From an uncultured Clostridia bacterium (GTDB taxonomy: Bacteria > Bacillota > Clostridia > TANB77 > CAG-508), in the NCBI GenBank assembly GCA_934183325.1, contig CAKPSH010000021.1, positions 1 to 21,109 on the forward strand: a stretch of DNA of 21,109 bases. Reading direction: 5' to 3'. A program made the translations under genes and the position numbers. Shown piece by piece: positions 1-6,725 of this stretch. Within the stretch, counting starts at the first letter, position 1, and each line of letters begins with the position of its first letter. The notes beneath the pieces were generated by a model, which worked only from the letters and a program-made list of their open reading frames with translations, ran no database searches and was not told where the DNA came from.

Positions 1-1411
1 CTTTTCCTGCTTGATATTTTGAAATATTAAATTCCTGCCATGTCATATTTTTATTTTGCTTTATAATATTTAATAAAATATTTATAATTTCTACTTTTTC
101 ATTATTAGATGTTTTTTCATTATCTAATTTAACTTTAAAGGTTTTATAACTATCTGCTGTTGCTATATTATATAAATATTCATAATCTATTTTACTTGAA
201 TCTTCCTTATTAATATTTTGGTTCACAATAATATTTTCAATATTAATATAATTTATAGAGCAATAAACAATTATACTTATTATAAAACACCATTTTAAAA
301 AATCTATTTTATCATTAAATATATATATTAATATTGGAATAAATGTAATTATTTCTGTTATTAATATTATATAAACGAAAATTCTTAAATAAGTAAATCC
401 ATATTCACTTGAATACATGTACATTCTATACATTGATGAAATTGCTATTATAATTGTAAATATTACTAATAATACATTTAATATTTTTACACTTTTTTTG
501 CTATTTCTATTTGTTACTAATATAATTATAAAATTTATAAATGTAACAAACATAAGTTGGAAAAATCCAGTTCTAGCATAATTAGCATAATTAAATGAAT
601 AATTTATATTTGACTTTGCAAAAAATAATGATCGTACTTGAATAACGCAAAATATTAAATAAATCAAATTCAGTGAAATTAAAAGTAATTTAATTGTAAA
701 ATTATCTAAAGTTTTATGGTCTACTAAATAATCTGTTTTTTCATTATTTTGTTTTTGTATTCTAAAAATCAAATTTAATACTAAAAAATATACCACTATT
801 ATTAAAGAGACTTGTAAAATAAAATTAAAAGCTGACTTAATATTTATATTTTTTAATATATCTCCAATTCCGGAAAATAAATTAGCAAATATTTCATCAG
901 CAGATGATAATAATATTAAAACTATTCCCACAATAAAAAATACAATTATTAAAGATTTAACTGTTTTTTTCCAGTCATTTTTATTAATTTTATGATTTTT
1001 ATTGTTTTTTCCTATGTATTCTTCTACTTCTCTTTTGGTATAATTTATTGGAAATTTTATTTTGCTCATTATATTTATTATTAGTTTATATAAATAAATT
1101 AAATTATTTTTTAATTCTGTTTTTTCATTTACCATAATTATATACATTAATATATTTAACAGCATTATTATAAATATATTTGCTATATAAAATGTTTTAT
1201 TAGTAAATATAAAATATGTACTACTTAAAACAAGTATAGGAAAAATTAATATTATACCTGTTTTGTTTTTTATTTTATTTTTTTTAGCAAATATAAAAAG
1301 TAATATTCCATTAAAAATTATTTCAAATATTAACATTGATATTCCAATTTTATTTCCATAAAATAAAATCGATTGTAATATTGCTATTACTACACTTCCT
1401 ATAATTTCCAT
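1..1411 (-). CDS. DUF4153/DUF4173-type polytopic membrane protein, C-terminus beyond the left edge
   Basis: An open leftward frame runs without a stop from an ATG at 1411 to the window edge, giving about 470 residues of a longer protein. AAGGAG lies about 7 bases before the ATG. The first ~310 residues are mostly hydrophobic segments separated by short Lys/Asn-rich loops. About halfway is the phrase NYARTGFFQL after a FSGIGDIL-like segment, which I recognise as typical of the DUF4153/DUF4173 membrane family. The last ~70 visible residues are polar, probably the start of an extracytoplasmic C-terminal domain. Function in this family is unknown. It lies just downstream of a degenerate HTH/DUF2975 remnant, in the same direction. 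Members are often found with small XRE regulators and DUF2975 proteins, so these may form one membrane/regulator cassette; that link is inference. Confidence 0.75.
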   Translation of the reverse strand, partial: MEIIGSVVIAILQSILFYGNKIGISMLIFEIIFNGILLFIFAKKNKIKNKTGIILIFPILVLSSTYFIFTNKTFYIANIFIIMLLNILMYIIMVNEKTELKNNLIYLYKLIINIMSKIKFPINYTKREVEEYIGKNNKNHKINKNDWKKTVKSLIIVFFIVGIVLILLSSADEIFANLFSGIGDILKNINIKSAFNFILQVSLIIVVYFLVLNLIFRIQKQNNEKTDYLVDHKTLDNFTIKLLLISLNLIYLIFCVIQVRSLFFAKSNINYSFNYANYARTGFFQLMFVTFINFIIILVTNRNSKKSVKILNVLLVIFTIIIAISSMYRMYMYSSEYGFTYLRIFVYIILITEIITFIPILIYIFNDKIDFLKWCFIISIIVYCSINYINIENIIVNQNINKEDSSKIDYEYLYNIATADSYKTFKVKLDNEKTSNNEKVEIINILLNIIKQNKNMTWQEFNISKYQAGK

Positions 1412-1426
1412 ATTTTTTCTCCTTTT

Positions 1427-1583
1427 TTATTTTTCATAATCTAATACATCTCCAAGTTTGCAATTTAATACTTCACAAATTTTTTCTAATGTTGAAAATG
1501 TAAATATTCCTATAATACAATAAACACCTCCTAACATAAAATCATTATTACCAATAATATTTAATAAAATTATTAATAATAAT
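1427..1583 (-). pseudogene. Fused remnant of a duplicated DUF2975 gene and YozG-like HTH gene
   Basis: The leftward frame ending in TAA at 1427-1429 reads as two halves. The last ~22 residues (FSTLEKICEVLNCKLGDVLDYEK) nearly copy the C-terminus of the intact regulator at 1844-2047 (FSTLEKICEVLDCKPGDILDYEK). The preceding ~23 residues (LLNIIGNNDFMLGGVYCIIGIFT) match an internal segment of the intact DUF2975 protein at 2063-2581 (RLNIISNNCFILSVFYLIIGIFT). A stop lies just upstream at about 1583. The junction falls on near-identical ATTTTxAACA stretches present in both parent genes, which fits a microhomology deletion. The HTH DNA-binding region and most of the membrane protein are gone. A 36-residue ORF could still be made from an internal ATG, but no function is expected. 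Confidence 0.75.
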
Positions 1584-1596
1584 TACTATACTTTTT

Positions 1597-1615
1597 CATA
1601 TACCCCCTCCTATAT
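1597..1615 (-). other. Orphan ribosome-binding site and ATG with a nine-codon frame
   Basis: On the minus strand AGGAGGGGG precedes an ATG at 1599, but the frame MKKYSNYY stops after eight residues. It lies upstream of the fused DUF2975/HTH remnant, in a different frame from it. It is probably the old translation start of the decayed duplicate DUF2975 gene. From here to 1843 I see no other gene, only AT-rich sequence. Confidence 0.4.
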
Positions 1616-1843
1616 ATTATTAGATACATTATTTCTATTTTTAGTTGCATATATTTAATAAAATTTTATCTTTTTATATATTTTTTTAATGAGTCTATTA
1701 TTATAATTAATTATGAACGAAATATTTTCTCAATACCCTAAAATGAGAGGAAACATATTTTTTTTGCACAGAATTCAGGCAAAAAGTATTAATTTTATGA
1801 AAAATTATGGATAAAAAGTTAATTTTAATATGTTTATTTAATC

Positions 1844-2047
1844 TTATTTTTCATAATCTAATATATCCCCAGGTTTACAATCTAATACTTCACAAATTTT
1901 TTCTAATGTTGAAAATCTTATGGCTTTTGCTTTATTTGTTTTTAAAATTGAAAGGTTAGCTGGAGTAATTCCTACTTTTTCAGCTAATTCTCCTGAAGAC
2001 ATTTTTCTCTTTGCTAACATTACATCTACATTTACAATGATTGGCAT
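1844..2047 (-). CDS. Small XRE/YozG-family helix-turn-helix transcriptional regulator
   Basis: A 67-residue single-domain Cro/C1-type regulator. The order is family-typical: MPIIVNVDVMLAKRKMS, then the HTH (GELAEKVGITPANLSILK), then the AKAIRFSTLEKICEVLDCKPGDIL tail. Such proteins are cytoplasmic DNA-binding repressors or activators, usually of their own operon. An ATG nine bases upstream (2056) sits one base after the AGGAAGG ribosome site and is too close to be used; the ATG at 2047 has about ten bases of spacing and matches family N-termini, so I chose it. It lies 15 bases downstream of the DUF2975 gene and is surely co-transcribed with it from the promoter at 2608-2636. DUF2975-HTH_26 pairs are common in Firmicutes; the target genes are unknown. 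Confidence 0.88.
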   Translation of the reverse strand: MPIIVNVDVMLAKRKMSSGELAEKVGITPANLSILKTNKAKAIRFSTLEKICEVLDCKPGDILDYEK

Positions 2048-2062
2048 TGCATTCATCCCTTC

Positions 2063-2581
2063 CTAAATTGTAAAATCATTTTCTTCTTTAAATTCTATTG
2101 CTTTTTTATATATCTCATTTAATATTTTTATTCCTATACCAGCAACAATAAAAATAATCATTAATATTATTGAAAATATAAATATATAATTTATTAAATC
2201 TTTTGTTAAATAATTATTCGCTGTTAAAATTGTAAATATTCCAATAATTAAATAAAAAACACTTAATATAAAACAATTATTACTAATAATATTTAATCTC
2301 TTTGAATTCTTTTCAGAAAATAATTCATTATTTTTTAAATTTTCAAATATTTTTATAAAATTATTAATAATAAAAAGTGCAATTATTCCTGTAATTATAA
2401 TTATTGTAAATAATATAAAATTAAATATATTAGTTTGAACATCATTTTGTTGAATTATATTTTTCATTGTTTTTATCATTAATCCTATTACTGATATATC
2501 TATAATACTGATAATAAAAAAAAGTATTATTAATCCAACTTTAACTTTTGATGTTAAACTTTTCTCACCTAAAATTTTCAT
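2063..2581 (-). CDS. DUF2975 family membrane protein
   Basis: 172 residues with four predicted membrane segments (roughly 14-35, 50-75, 100-122 and 133-155) and a short acidic cytoplasmic tail. The size, the four-helix layout and the central motif (LFSEKNSKRLNIISNNCFIL) fit the DUF2975 family, small Firmicutes membrane proteins nearly always encoded beside a YozG-like HTH protein. The role is not established; a membrane partner or sensor that controls the regulator is a fair guess. The start is clear: AAGGAGG lies about 8 bases before the ATG and a strong promoter is just upstream. First gene of a two-gene operon. A second copy of this pair decayed at 1427-1583. Confidence 0.82.
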   Translation of the reverse strand: MKILGEKSLTSKVKVGLIILFFIISIIDISVIGLMIKTMKNIIQQNDVQTNIFNFILFTIIIITGIIALFIINNFIKIFENLKNNELFSEKNSKRLNIISNNCFILSVFYLIIGIFTILTANNYLTKDLINYIFIFSIILMIIFIVAGIGIKILNEIYKKAIEFKEENDFTI

Positions 2582-2607
2582 AAATTATTCCTCCTTTATT
2601 TTTTATA

Positions 2608-2636
2608 AGTATATACTGTGTTTTTATGTTTGTCAA
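2608..2636 (-). promoter_or_regulatory. SigmaA-type promoter of the DUF2975-HTH operon
   Basis: Minus strand TTGACA (2631-2636), a 17-base spacer, then TATACT (2608-2613). It is the best match to the housekeeping consensus in this part of the window and lies about 30 bases before the ATG at 2581. Confidence 0.8.
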
Positions 2637-2675
2637 TATTTTTTTATTGTTTTTCGATAATTATTAATTTTAAAA

Positions 2676-2731
2676 CAAAAATGAACCTTATTATCATTTT
2701 AATTATTTATGATATTTAAAGTTCATTTTTT
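2676..2731 (-). terminator. Long hairpin, likely terminator of the TIGR00266 gene
   Basis: Inverted arms AAAAATGAAC (2677-2686) and GTTCATTTTT (2721-2730), with an inner ATCAT/ATGAT pair that shortens the loop. On the minus strand the second arm is followed by a T-rich run. It lies between the stop of the TIGR00266 gene and the promoter of the next leftward operon. Confidence 0.55.
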
Positions 2732-2791
2732 CATTCACACAACGCAATACATCGTAATTGCGTATCTAAAGTATTTATTGTTTAAAATATA

Positions 2792-3481
2792 TTATGAGTT
2801 CTTAGGTGTAGGCATATATGGTATTAACCTTCCTGCAAAATCTCTGAAATTTTGTGATTGTAATATTACTTTTCCTGGTCCAACAAGCTTTGTTAAAAAT
2901 AATCCTTCACCACCTAAAAAGATATTTCCTAATCCTTTTACTGTTTCTATTTCATAAGATACAGATGATTCAAATGCAACAACATTTCCTGTATTAACTT
3001 TTAAAACTTCTCCTTTAGCTAATTCCTTTTCTATTGGATCACCATCTACTTCTAAGAAAATATGTCCTTCTCCTTCTGCTTTTTGTAATATAAATCCTTC
3101 TCCTCCAAATAACCCTGCTGTTATTTTCTTTGTAAAAGCAACACTTGTTTCTACATTTGTCTCAGCACATAAAAATGCACCTTTTTGAAAAGTTAAACCT
3201 CCAGAAACCTCCCCTAAGTTAATTGGCATAATACTTCCTGGAACCGTTGAAGCAAAGGCAATAGTTACATCATCCTTTAGAGCTGTATAATTTGCCATAA
3301 ATATTGATTCCCCTGTAAACATTCTTCCTAAGCTTTTCATTACTCCACCACGAGCATTAGTCTTCATTTCTATTCCTTCTGTTTGATATGCCATTCCACC
3401 TGATTGTGTATATATTGTTTCTCCTGATTTTAATTTCATTTCAACTACTGGTACTGTTTGACCGATTATTTTATAATCCAT
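2792..3481 (-). CDS. TIGR00266 / AIM24 family protein
   Basis: 229 residues, the usual length for TIGR00266 proteins (AIM24 superfamily, PF01987). The glycine-rich beta fold is visible throughout: the early METIYTQSGGMAY-like segment, RMFTGESIFMANYTA (about 50-65), PGSIMPINL (about 80-89), FGGEGFILQKAEG (about 124-137) and FLGGEGLFLTKLVGPGKVILQS near the C-terminus. No signal peptide or membrane helix, so it is cytoplasmic. Function is unknown in bacteria; the yeast relative AIM24 is mitochondrial. The start is supported by GGGGGAG about 8 bases before the ATG and a promoter directly upstream. It appears to be a single-gene unit with its own terminator. Confidence 0.93.
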   Translation of the reverse strand: MDYKIIGQTVPVVEMKLKSGETIYTQSGGMAYQTEGIEMKTNARGGVMKSLGRMFTGESIFMANYTALKDDVTIAFASTVPGSIMPINLGEVSGGLTFQKGAFLCAETNVETSVAFTKKITAGLFGGEGFILQKAEGEGHIFLEVDGDPIEKELAKGEVLKVNTGNVVAFESSVSYEIETVKGLGNIFLGGEGLFLTKLVGPGKVILQSQNFRDFAGRLIPYMPTPKNS

Positions 3482-3504
3482 TTTTTCTCCCCCTTTTTCT
3501 TTTT

Positions 3505-3533
3505 ATTATATAAATAAAAAAATTTTTCGTCAA
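3505..3533 (-). promoter_or_regulatory. SigmaA-type promoter of the TIGR00266 gene
   Basis: Minus strand TTGACG (3528-3533), a 17-base spacer and a perfect TATAAT (3505-3510), ending about 24 bases before the ATG at 3481, with the ribosome site in between. Confidence 0.75.
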
Positions 3534-3577
3534 TATTTACTTTATTCTGACATAAATATTCATAAGTTTTATATTAT

Positions 3578-3606
3578 TTGCGTTTTCTTTACATATATAC
3601 TATAAT
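3578..3606 (+). promoter_or_regulatory. Probable promoter of ispH
   Basis: TTGCGT (3578-3583), a 17-base spacer and a perfect TATAAT (3601-3606), about 55 bases before the ispH ATG. A weaker alternative uses TTTACA at 3588 and TATTAT at 3612. Confidence 0.6.
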
Positions 3607-3622
3607 TAATTTATTATAAATG

Positions 3623-3660
3623 AAAGGAATATATGAATTTATTCATATATATATTTAATT
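3623..3660 (+). promoter_or_regulatory. ispH ribosome site followed by a hairpin before the start codon
   Basis: The only good ribosome site, AAAGGA (3623-3628), is 32 bases from the ispH ATG, too far for normal initiation. Between them is a perfect 10-base inverted repeat, ATATATGAAT (3629-3638) and ATTCATATAT (3641-3650), foldable as 9 pairs with a 4-base loop. If it folds, about 10 unpaired bases (3651-3660) remain before the ATG, a normal spacing. An ATG inside the hairpin (3633) is in another frame. Confidence 0.55.
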
Positions 3661-4512
3661 ATGGAAATAATATTAGGAAAAACAAGTGGCTTTTGTTTCG
3701 GTGTAAAAAGTGCTATTTCTGGAGCAGAAAAAGAACTTGAAAAAAATAAAAAATTATATTGCTTAGGAGAAATTATTCATAATGAAGAAGTAGTAAAATC
3801 TCTTGAAAAAAAAGGGTTAATTACTGTAAATAGTTTAAAAGATGTTTCCAATAAAGCTCTTATCAGAGCTCATGGTGTATCAAAGGATACATATGAATAT
3901 GCGAAAAAAAATAATATTGAATTAATTGATTTTACATGTCCATTTGTATTAAAAATACATGATCAGGTTTCAACATATTCACACAATAATTATTTTATAT
4001 TTTTATTAGGAATTAAGAATCATCCAGAAACTATCGGAACAATAAGTTTCTGTGGAAATAATTCATATCTTATTGAAAATTTAGATGATATTCCAAATGC
4101 TATTAATACTTTTAATAAATCTAATTTAACAAATGCTTTAATTATTTCTCAAACTACATTTAGTGTTTCATTATTTAATGAAATTGTAAATAAAATAAAA
4201 AATACATTACCAAATAATATAAATTTAGAAATAAAAAATACAATATGTAATACTACTCAAATACGTCAAAAAGAAACAGAAGAAATTGCCAAGCAAGTTG
4301 ATTTAATGATTGTTATCGGAGGAAAAAATAGTTCTAATACCAAAAAACTTTACGAAATATCTCAAAAATATTGTAATATGGTATATTTAGTTCAAACCTC
4401 TAAAGACCTTATATCAGAACACTTTCAAGACATAAATAAAATTGGAATAATTGCTGGTGCTTCTACTCCTCAAAATATTATTGATGATATTGTATCTTTT
4501 TGCAAAAAATAA
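3661..4512 (+). CDS. ispH: 4-hydroxy-3-methylbut-2-enyl diphosphate reductase (IspH/LytB)
   Basis: 283 residues, full length for the family. IspH is the last enzyme of the MEP pathway: it reduces HMBPP to IPP and DMAPP with an iron-sulfur cluster in the cytoplasm. The three cluster cysteines are Cys12 (GFCFGV), Cys93 (FTCPFV) and Cys196 (NTICNTT). Substrate-binding residues are also present: His40, His71 (RAHGV), His121/Glu123 (NHPET), QTTFS at 164-168, NSSNT near 223-227 and the AGASTP loop at 265-270. The start fits family N-termini; an in-frame stop just upstream excludes an earlier one. Translation probably depends on the hairpin described at 3623-3660. There is no fused ribosomal S1 domain, unlike in some Clostridia. 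It is apparently transcribed alone. Confidence 0.96.
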   Translation: MEIILGKTSGFCFGVKSAISGAEKELEKNKKLYCLGEIIHNEEVVKSLEKKGLITVNSLKDVSNKALIRAHGVSKDTYEYAKKNNIELIDFTCPFVLKIHDQVSTYSHNNYFIFLLGIKNHPETIGTISFCGNNSYLIENLDDIPNAINTFNKSNLTNALIISQTTFSVSLFNEIVNKIKNTLPNNINLEIKNTICNTTQIRQKETEEIAKQVDLMIVIGGKNSSNTKKLYEISQKYCNMVYLVQTSKDLISEHFQDINKIGIIAGASTPQNIIDDIVSFCKK

Positions 4513-4532
4513 AACTTTTTTGTAAAAAATGC

Positions 4533-4561
4533 TTGCATTATTTATTTTTTAATAATATAAT
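4533..4561 (+). promoter_or_regulatory. SigmaA-type promoter of the CBM25-like gene
   Basis: TTGCAT (4533-4538), a 17-base spacer and a perfect TATAAT (4556-4561), about 42 bases before the ATG at 4604. Confidence 0.7.
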
Positions 4562-4603
4562 ACATGTATCAAAAGATAAAAATTAGTTATGGGGAGAAAA
4601 CAC

Positions 4604-5065
4604 ATGGAACTAACAAAGAATATATTTTTTAATACGGATAAATTAATTACAAATACTGTAGTCAAAATTTCTTATACAGGAAAATTATTTCAAGACAAGG
4701 CTGAAGAAGTTTTTATTCACTATGGTTTTGGAGATAATTGGGATAATGTAAGTGATTTAAAAATGGAAAAAACAGAATTAGGCTTTCAAGCTGAAATTCC
4801 TTTAATAAATGCTTCAACATTTAATTTCTGTTTTAAAGATAATAATAACAATTGGGATAATAATTTTAATGCAAATTATGTTTTTCCTATTGAAGCACTA
4901 CAAAATGCGTTAATTGTTTCAAATCAACCAGAATTTGGTTTAACAACTCATAAACTTAGAAAAACATATTTATGGAGTAAAAAAATTAAACTTGCTGTTT
5001 ATAAAATCATTAAATTTTTTCCAAAAATATTATCAGGAAATTATAAAAGAAAAGTAGAAGAATAA
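4604..5065 (+). CDS. Stand-alone CBM25-like starch-binding protein
   Basis: 153 residues. Residues ~14-96 read as a CBM25-type carbohydrate-binding module: a TVVKISYTGKLF strand, then VFIHYGFGDNWDN (Trp46), GFQAEIPL, FNFCFKDNNNNWDNN (Trp84) and NYVFPI. Aromatic residues in such modules stack on alpha-glucan chains. No catalytic domain and no signal peptide are present, so it probably binds intracellular glycogen or starch-like polymer. The remaining ~50 residues are strongly basic (KLRKTYLWSKKIKLAVYKIIKF) and could form an amphipathic helix on a membrane or nucleic acid; that is inference. An ATG at 4589 overlaps the GGGGAG ribosome site, so the ATG at 4604 (8-base spacing) is the real start. 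It has its own promoter and terminator. Confidence 0.75.
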   Translation: MELTKNIFFNTDKLITNTVVKISYTGKLFQDKAEEVFIHYGFGDNWDNVSDLKMEKTELGFQAEIPLINASTFNFCFKDNNNNWDNNFNANYVFPIEALQNALIVSNQPEFGLTTHKLRKTYLWSKKIKLAVYKIIKFFPKILSGNYKRKVEE

Positions 5066-5071
5066 ATAAAC

Positions 5072-5103
5072 AAAAAAGATGGAAATTAATTCCATCTTTT
5101 TTT
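5072..5103. terminator. Bidirectional intrinsic terminator between convergent genes
   Basis: AAAAAAGATGGAA (5072-5084) and TTCCATCTTTTTT (5090-5102) form a perfect 13-pair hairpin with a 5-base loop and U-tracts on both strands. It ends the CBM25-like gene on the plus strand and the SDR gene, whose stop codon lies within it, on the minus strand. Confidence 0.9.
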
Positions 5104-5824
5104 ATATTACCCAACCTCCATTTGGAGATATAACTTGACCTGTTGTAAATTCGTCTTCTATTAACCATTTTACACATCTTGCAATATCTAATGGTTTACC
5201 TATTCTAGCAAGTGGTGTTTCTTCTTTTATCATCTCTATATCTTCTTTAGATAATTCCTTATTCATATCTGTATCTATGTCTCCTGGTGCTATAACATTA
5301 ACCCTAATATTTGAAGGTCCTAATTCTTTTGCAAGAGCTTTTGACATTCCTATTAGTCCTGCTTTTGCAGCTGAATAATGAACTTCACATGCTCCTCCTG
5401 TTATTCCCCATATAGATGAGATATTAATTATACAACCATTTTTTTCATTAATCATATTAGATAAAAATTCTTGGATTATGTAATATGCAGATGTTAAATT
5501 TATTTGTAACATTCTATTCCAATCTTCTTCTGTAATGTCATTAAACATCTTTATTTGTGAGATTCCTGCATTATTAATTATTACATCAATTTTCTTGTAT
5601 TTATTTATTACAAAATCTTTCATTTTTTTTACTTCTGCTCTATTCCCTACATCAGCTTTATATAGCTCTATACTTTCACCATATTTTTCTTTTAATTCTA
5701 AAGCTTCTTTTTCAGATTTATTGTAATTTGCTATTATAATATTATTTTTATCTTTTACTAATTCTTCTAAAATTCCTTTTCCAATTCCTCTAGCTGCTCC
5801 TGTAATTAATATTATCTTTTTCAT
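5102..5824 (-). CDS. SDR-family oxidoreductase, FabG-like (3-oxoacyl-ACP reductase type)
   Basis: 240 residues, a complete classical short-chain dehydrogenase. The cofactor loop TGAARGIG is at 8-15, the NNAG motif at 84-87, and the catalytic tetrad is intact: Asn109 (INLTS), Ser137 (NISSIWG), Tyr150 and Lys154 (YSAAK). The PGDIDTDM loop (180-187) and the C-terminal TTGQVISPNGG (227-237) are also classical. It should reduce a ketone or 3-oxoacyl group with NAD(P)H in the cytoplasm. The similarity is closest to FabG, but there is no fab gene cluster around it, so it may be a FabG paralogue with another substrate. GGAG lies about 7 bases before the ATG. It appears to be transcribed alone. Confidence 0.9.
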   Translation of the reverse strand: MKKIILITGAARGIGKGILEELVKDKNNIIIANYNKSEKEALELKEKYGESIELYKADVGNRAEVKKMKDFVINKYKKIDVIINNAGISQIKMFNDITEEDWNRMLQINLTSAYYIIQEFLSNMINEKNGCIINISSIWGITGGACEVHYSAAKAGLIGMSKALAKELGPSNIRVNVIAPGDIDTDMNKELSKEDIEMIKEETPLARIGKPLDIARCVKWLIEDEFTTGQVISPNGGWVI

Positions 5825-5992
5825 TTAATTCTCCATTTAATTTTAATATTTAAAAAATAATAATCTTTTAACTTTACTGTGTTAAAAAATTTCTTATTCC
5901 TGCTTTTTTATATAATTAAATATTCTACCAGTTTTTCCATTTGACTCGAAATATCATTATAATTTCAAAATATTTATTTTATATAAAAAAAT

Positions 5993-6034
5993 AAAAAGTC
6001 ATGAATTAAGATTACTCAAAACTCTTGACTTTTA
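5993..6034 (-). terminator. Probable terminator of the Lys-Glu-Thr tRNA operon
   Basis: On the minus strand AAAAGTCA, just after the tRNA-Thr CCA end, can pair with TGACTTTT about 24 bases later, followed by a long T-rich run. The loop is long, so efficiency is uncertain, but the position is right. Confidence 0.55.
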
Positions 6035-6035
6035 T

Positions 6036-6111
6036 TGGAGCCACTTATCTGAATCGAACAGATGACCTACGCATTACAAGTGCGTCGCTCTACCAACTGA
6101 GCTAAAGTGGC
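6036..6111 (-). tRNA. tRNA-Thr (anticodon TGT)
   Basis: The minus-strand 76-base sequence folds as a complete cloverleaf. GCCACTT pairs with AAGTGGC, the D-arm contains AGCTCAGTTGGTAGAGC, the anticodon loop is CTTGTAA (TGT) closed by ACGCA/TGCGT, and the T-loop is TTCGATTC. The CCA end is encoded. Last gene of a three-tRNA operon. Confidence 0.97.
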
Positions 6112-6116
6112 ATATT

Positions 6117-6191
6117 TGGTGACCCCGACGGGAATCGAACCCATGTCTCCGCCGTGAAAGGGCGATGTCTTAACCGCTTGACCACGGGGCC
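6117..6191 (-). tRNA. tRNA-Glu (anticodon TTC)
   Basis: Minus strand, 75 bases with encoded CCA. The acceptor stem is GGCCCCG/CGGGGTC, the anticodon loop CTTTCAC (TTC) closed by CGCC/GGCG, and the T-arm has GGGTTCGATTCCC. It is five bases from tRNA-Thr and six from tRNA-Lys, so the three are surely processed from one transcript. Confidence 0.97.
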
Positions 6192-6197
6192 ATGAAT

Positions 6198-6273
6198 TGG
6201 TGAGCCATCCGCGATTCGAACGCGGGACAACTTGATTAAAAGTCAAGTGCTCTACCACCTGAGCTAATGACTC
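6198..6273 (-). tRNA. tRNA-Lys (anticodon TTT)
   Basis: Minus strand, 76 bases with encoded CCA. The acceptor stem GAGTCAT/ATGGCTC includes one G-T pair. The anticodon loop CTTTTAA (TTT) is closed by CTTGA/TCAAG, and the T-arm has CGCGTTCGAATCGCG. First tRNA of the operon. Confidence 0.97.
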
Positions 6274-6322
6274 ATGTACCAAATACATATGTGAGCGACT
6301 GCTTCATCACAACCGCTCATAT

Positions 6323-6351
6323 ATAATACAACATTTTTTTTAATCTGTCAA
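6323..6351 (-). promoter_or_regulatory. SigmaA-type promoter of the Lys-Glu-Thr tRNA operon
   Basis: Minus strand TTGACA (6346-6351), a 17-base spacer and TATTAT (6323-6328), about 50 bases upstream of tRNA-Lys. The transcribed leader holds a small hairpin with TGAGCG/CGCTCA arms, likely removed with the leader during processing. Confidence 0.8.
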
Positions 6352-6380
6352 CGGTTTTTTGAAATTTTTTTCATTTTTTT

Positions 6381-6566
6381 CTATGAATTTAGTTTTTCAA
6401 TCAATTCATCTACATCTATCCCATGAACTTCACAAGCTTCTTCTATTGTTTCTGCTTGAGATGCAGGGCATCCTAAACAATGCATTCCTGCTTCTAATAA
6501 CATTTCTGCTTTTTCAGGAGCTTTTTCTAATAACTCTCCTATTGTCATTGTTTTCTCTATATTCAT
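6381..6566 (-). CDS. DUF1858 (hybrid-cluster-associated redox disulfide type) small protein
   Basis: 61 residues forming a whole DUF1858 domain: the N-terminal MTIGELLEKAPEKAEMLLEAGMHCLGCPAS with the CxxC pair (Cys30, Cys33), then an acidic helix with EEACEVHGIDVDELIEKLN. TIGR03980 proteins of this shape are found beside hybrid-cluster proteins and resemble the N-terminal domain of ScdA/RIC iron-sulfur repair proteins. A redox or cluster-handling role is therefore plausible but unproven here. GGAAGG lies about 9 bases before the ATG. It is divergent from the secretion-like operon that starts at about 6690, with overlapping promoters. Confidence 0.9.
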   Translation of the reverse strand: MNIEKTMTIGELLEKAPEKAEMLLEAGMHCLGCPASQAETIEEACEVHGIDVDELIEKLNS

Positions 6567-6631
6567 AACAAATTCCTTCCCTTCTATTAATAAATTTCTA
6601 TACTGCTTATATAGGCTATCTGTATAATTTT

Positions 6632-6660
6632 ATCATAAATTTTGAAAAAAGTATAGACAA
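6632..6660 (-). promoter_or_regulatory. Probable promoter of the DUF1858 gene
   Basis: Minus strand TTGTCT (6655-6660), a 17-base spacer and TATGAT (6632-6637). The -35 region overlaps that of the divergent promoter at 6652-6680. Confidence 0.5.
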
Positions 6661-6680
6661 ACGCTGAAATTTGTTATAAT
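6652..6680 (+). promoter_or_regulatory. Extended -10 promoter of the secretion-like operon
   Basis: TGTTATAAT (6672-6680) is a perfect extended -10 element. Upstream is only a weak -35, TATAGA at 6652-6657 with a 17-base spacer. It is the only good rightward promoter before the VirD4-like gene. Confidence 0.6.
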
Positions 6681-6725
6681 ATTGCTTAACAGCATCCTCT
6701 ACATAATCTATTAGGGAGGTGATTT

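Noticed and set aside
2709..2957. An 82-codon plus-strand open frame
   Set aside because: It overlaps the terminator hairpin and the 3' part of the TIGR00266 gene on the other strand, and has no ribosome site.
6067..6288. A 73-codon open frame on the minus strand
   Set aside because: It runs straight through the tRNA-Thr, tRNA-Glu and tRNA-Lys genes; the open frame is a by-product of tRNA sequence.
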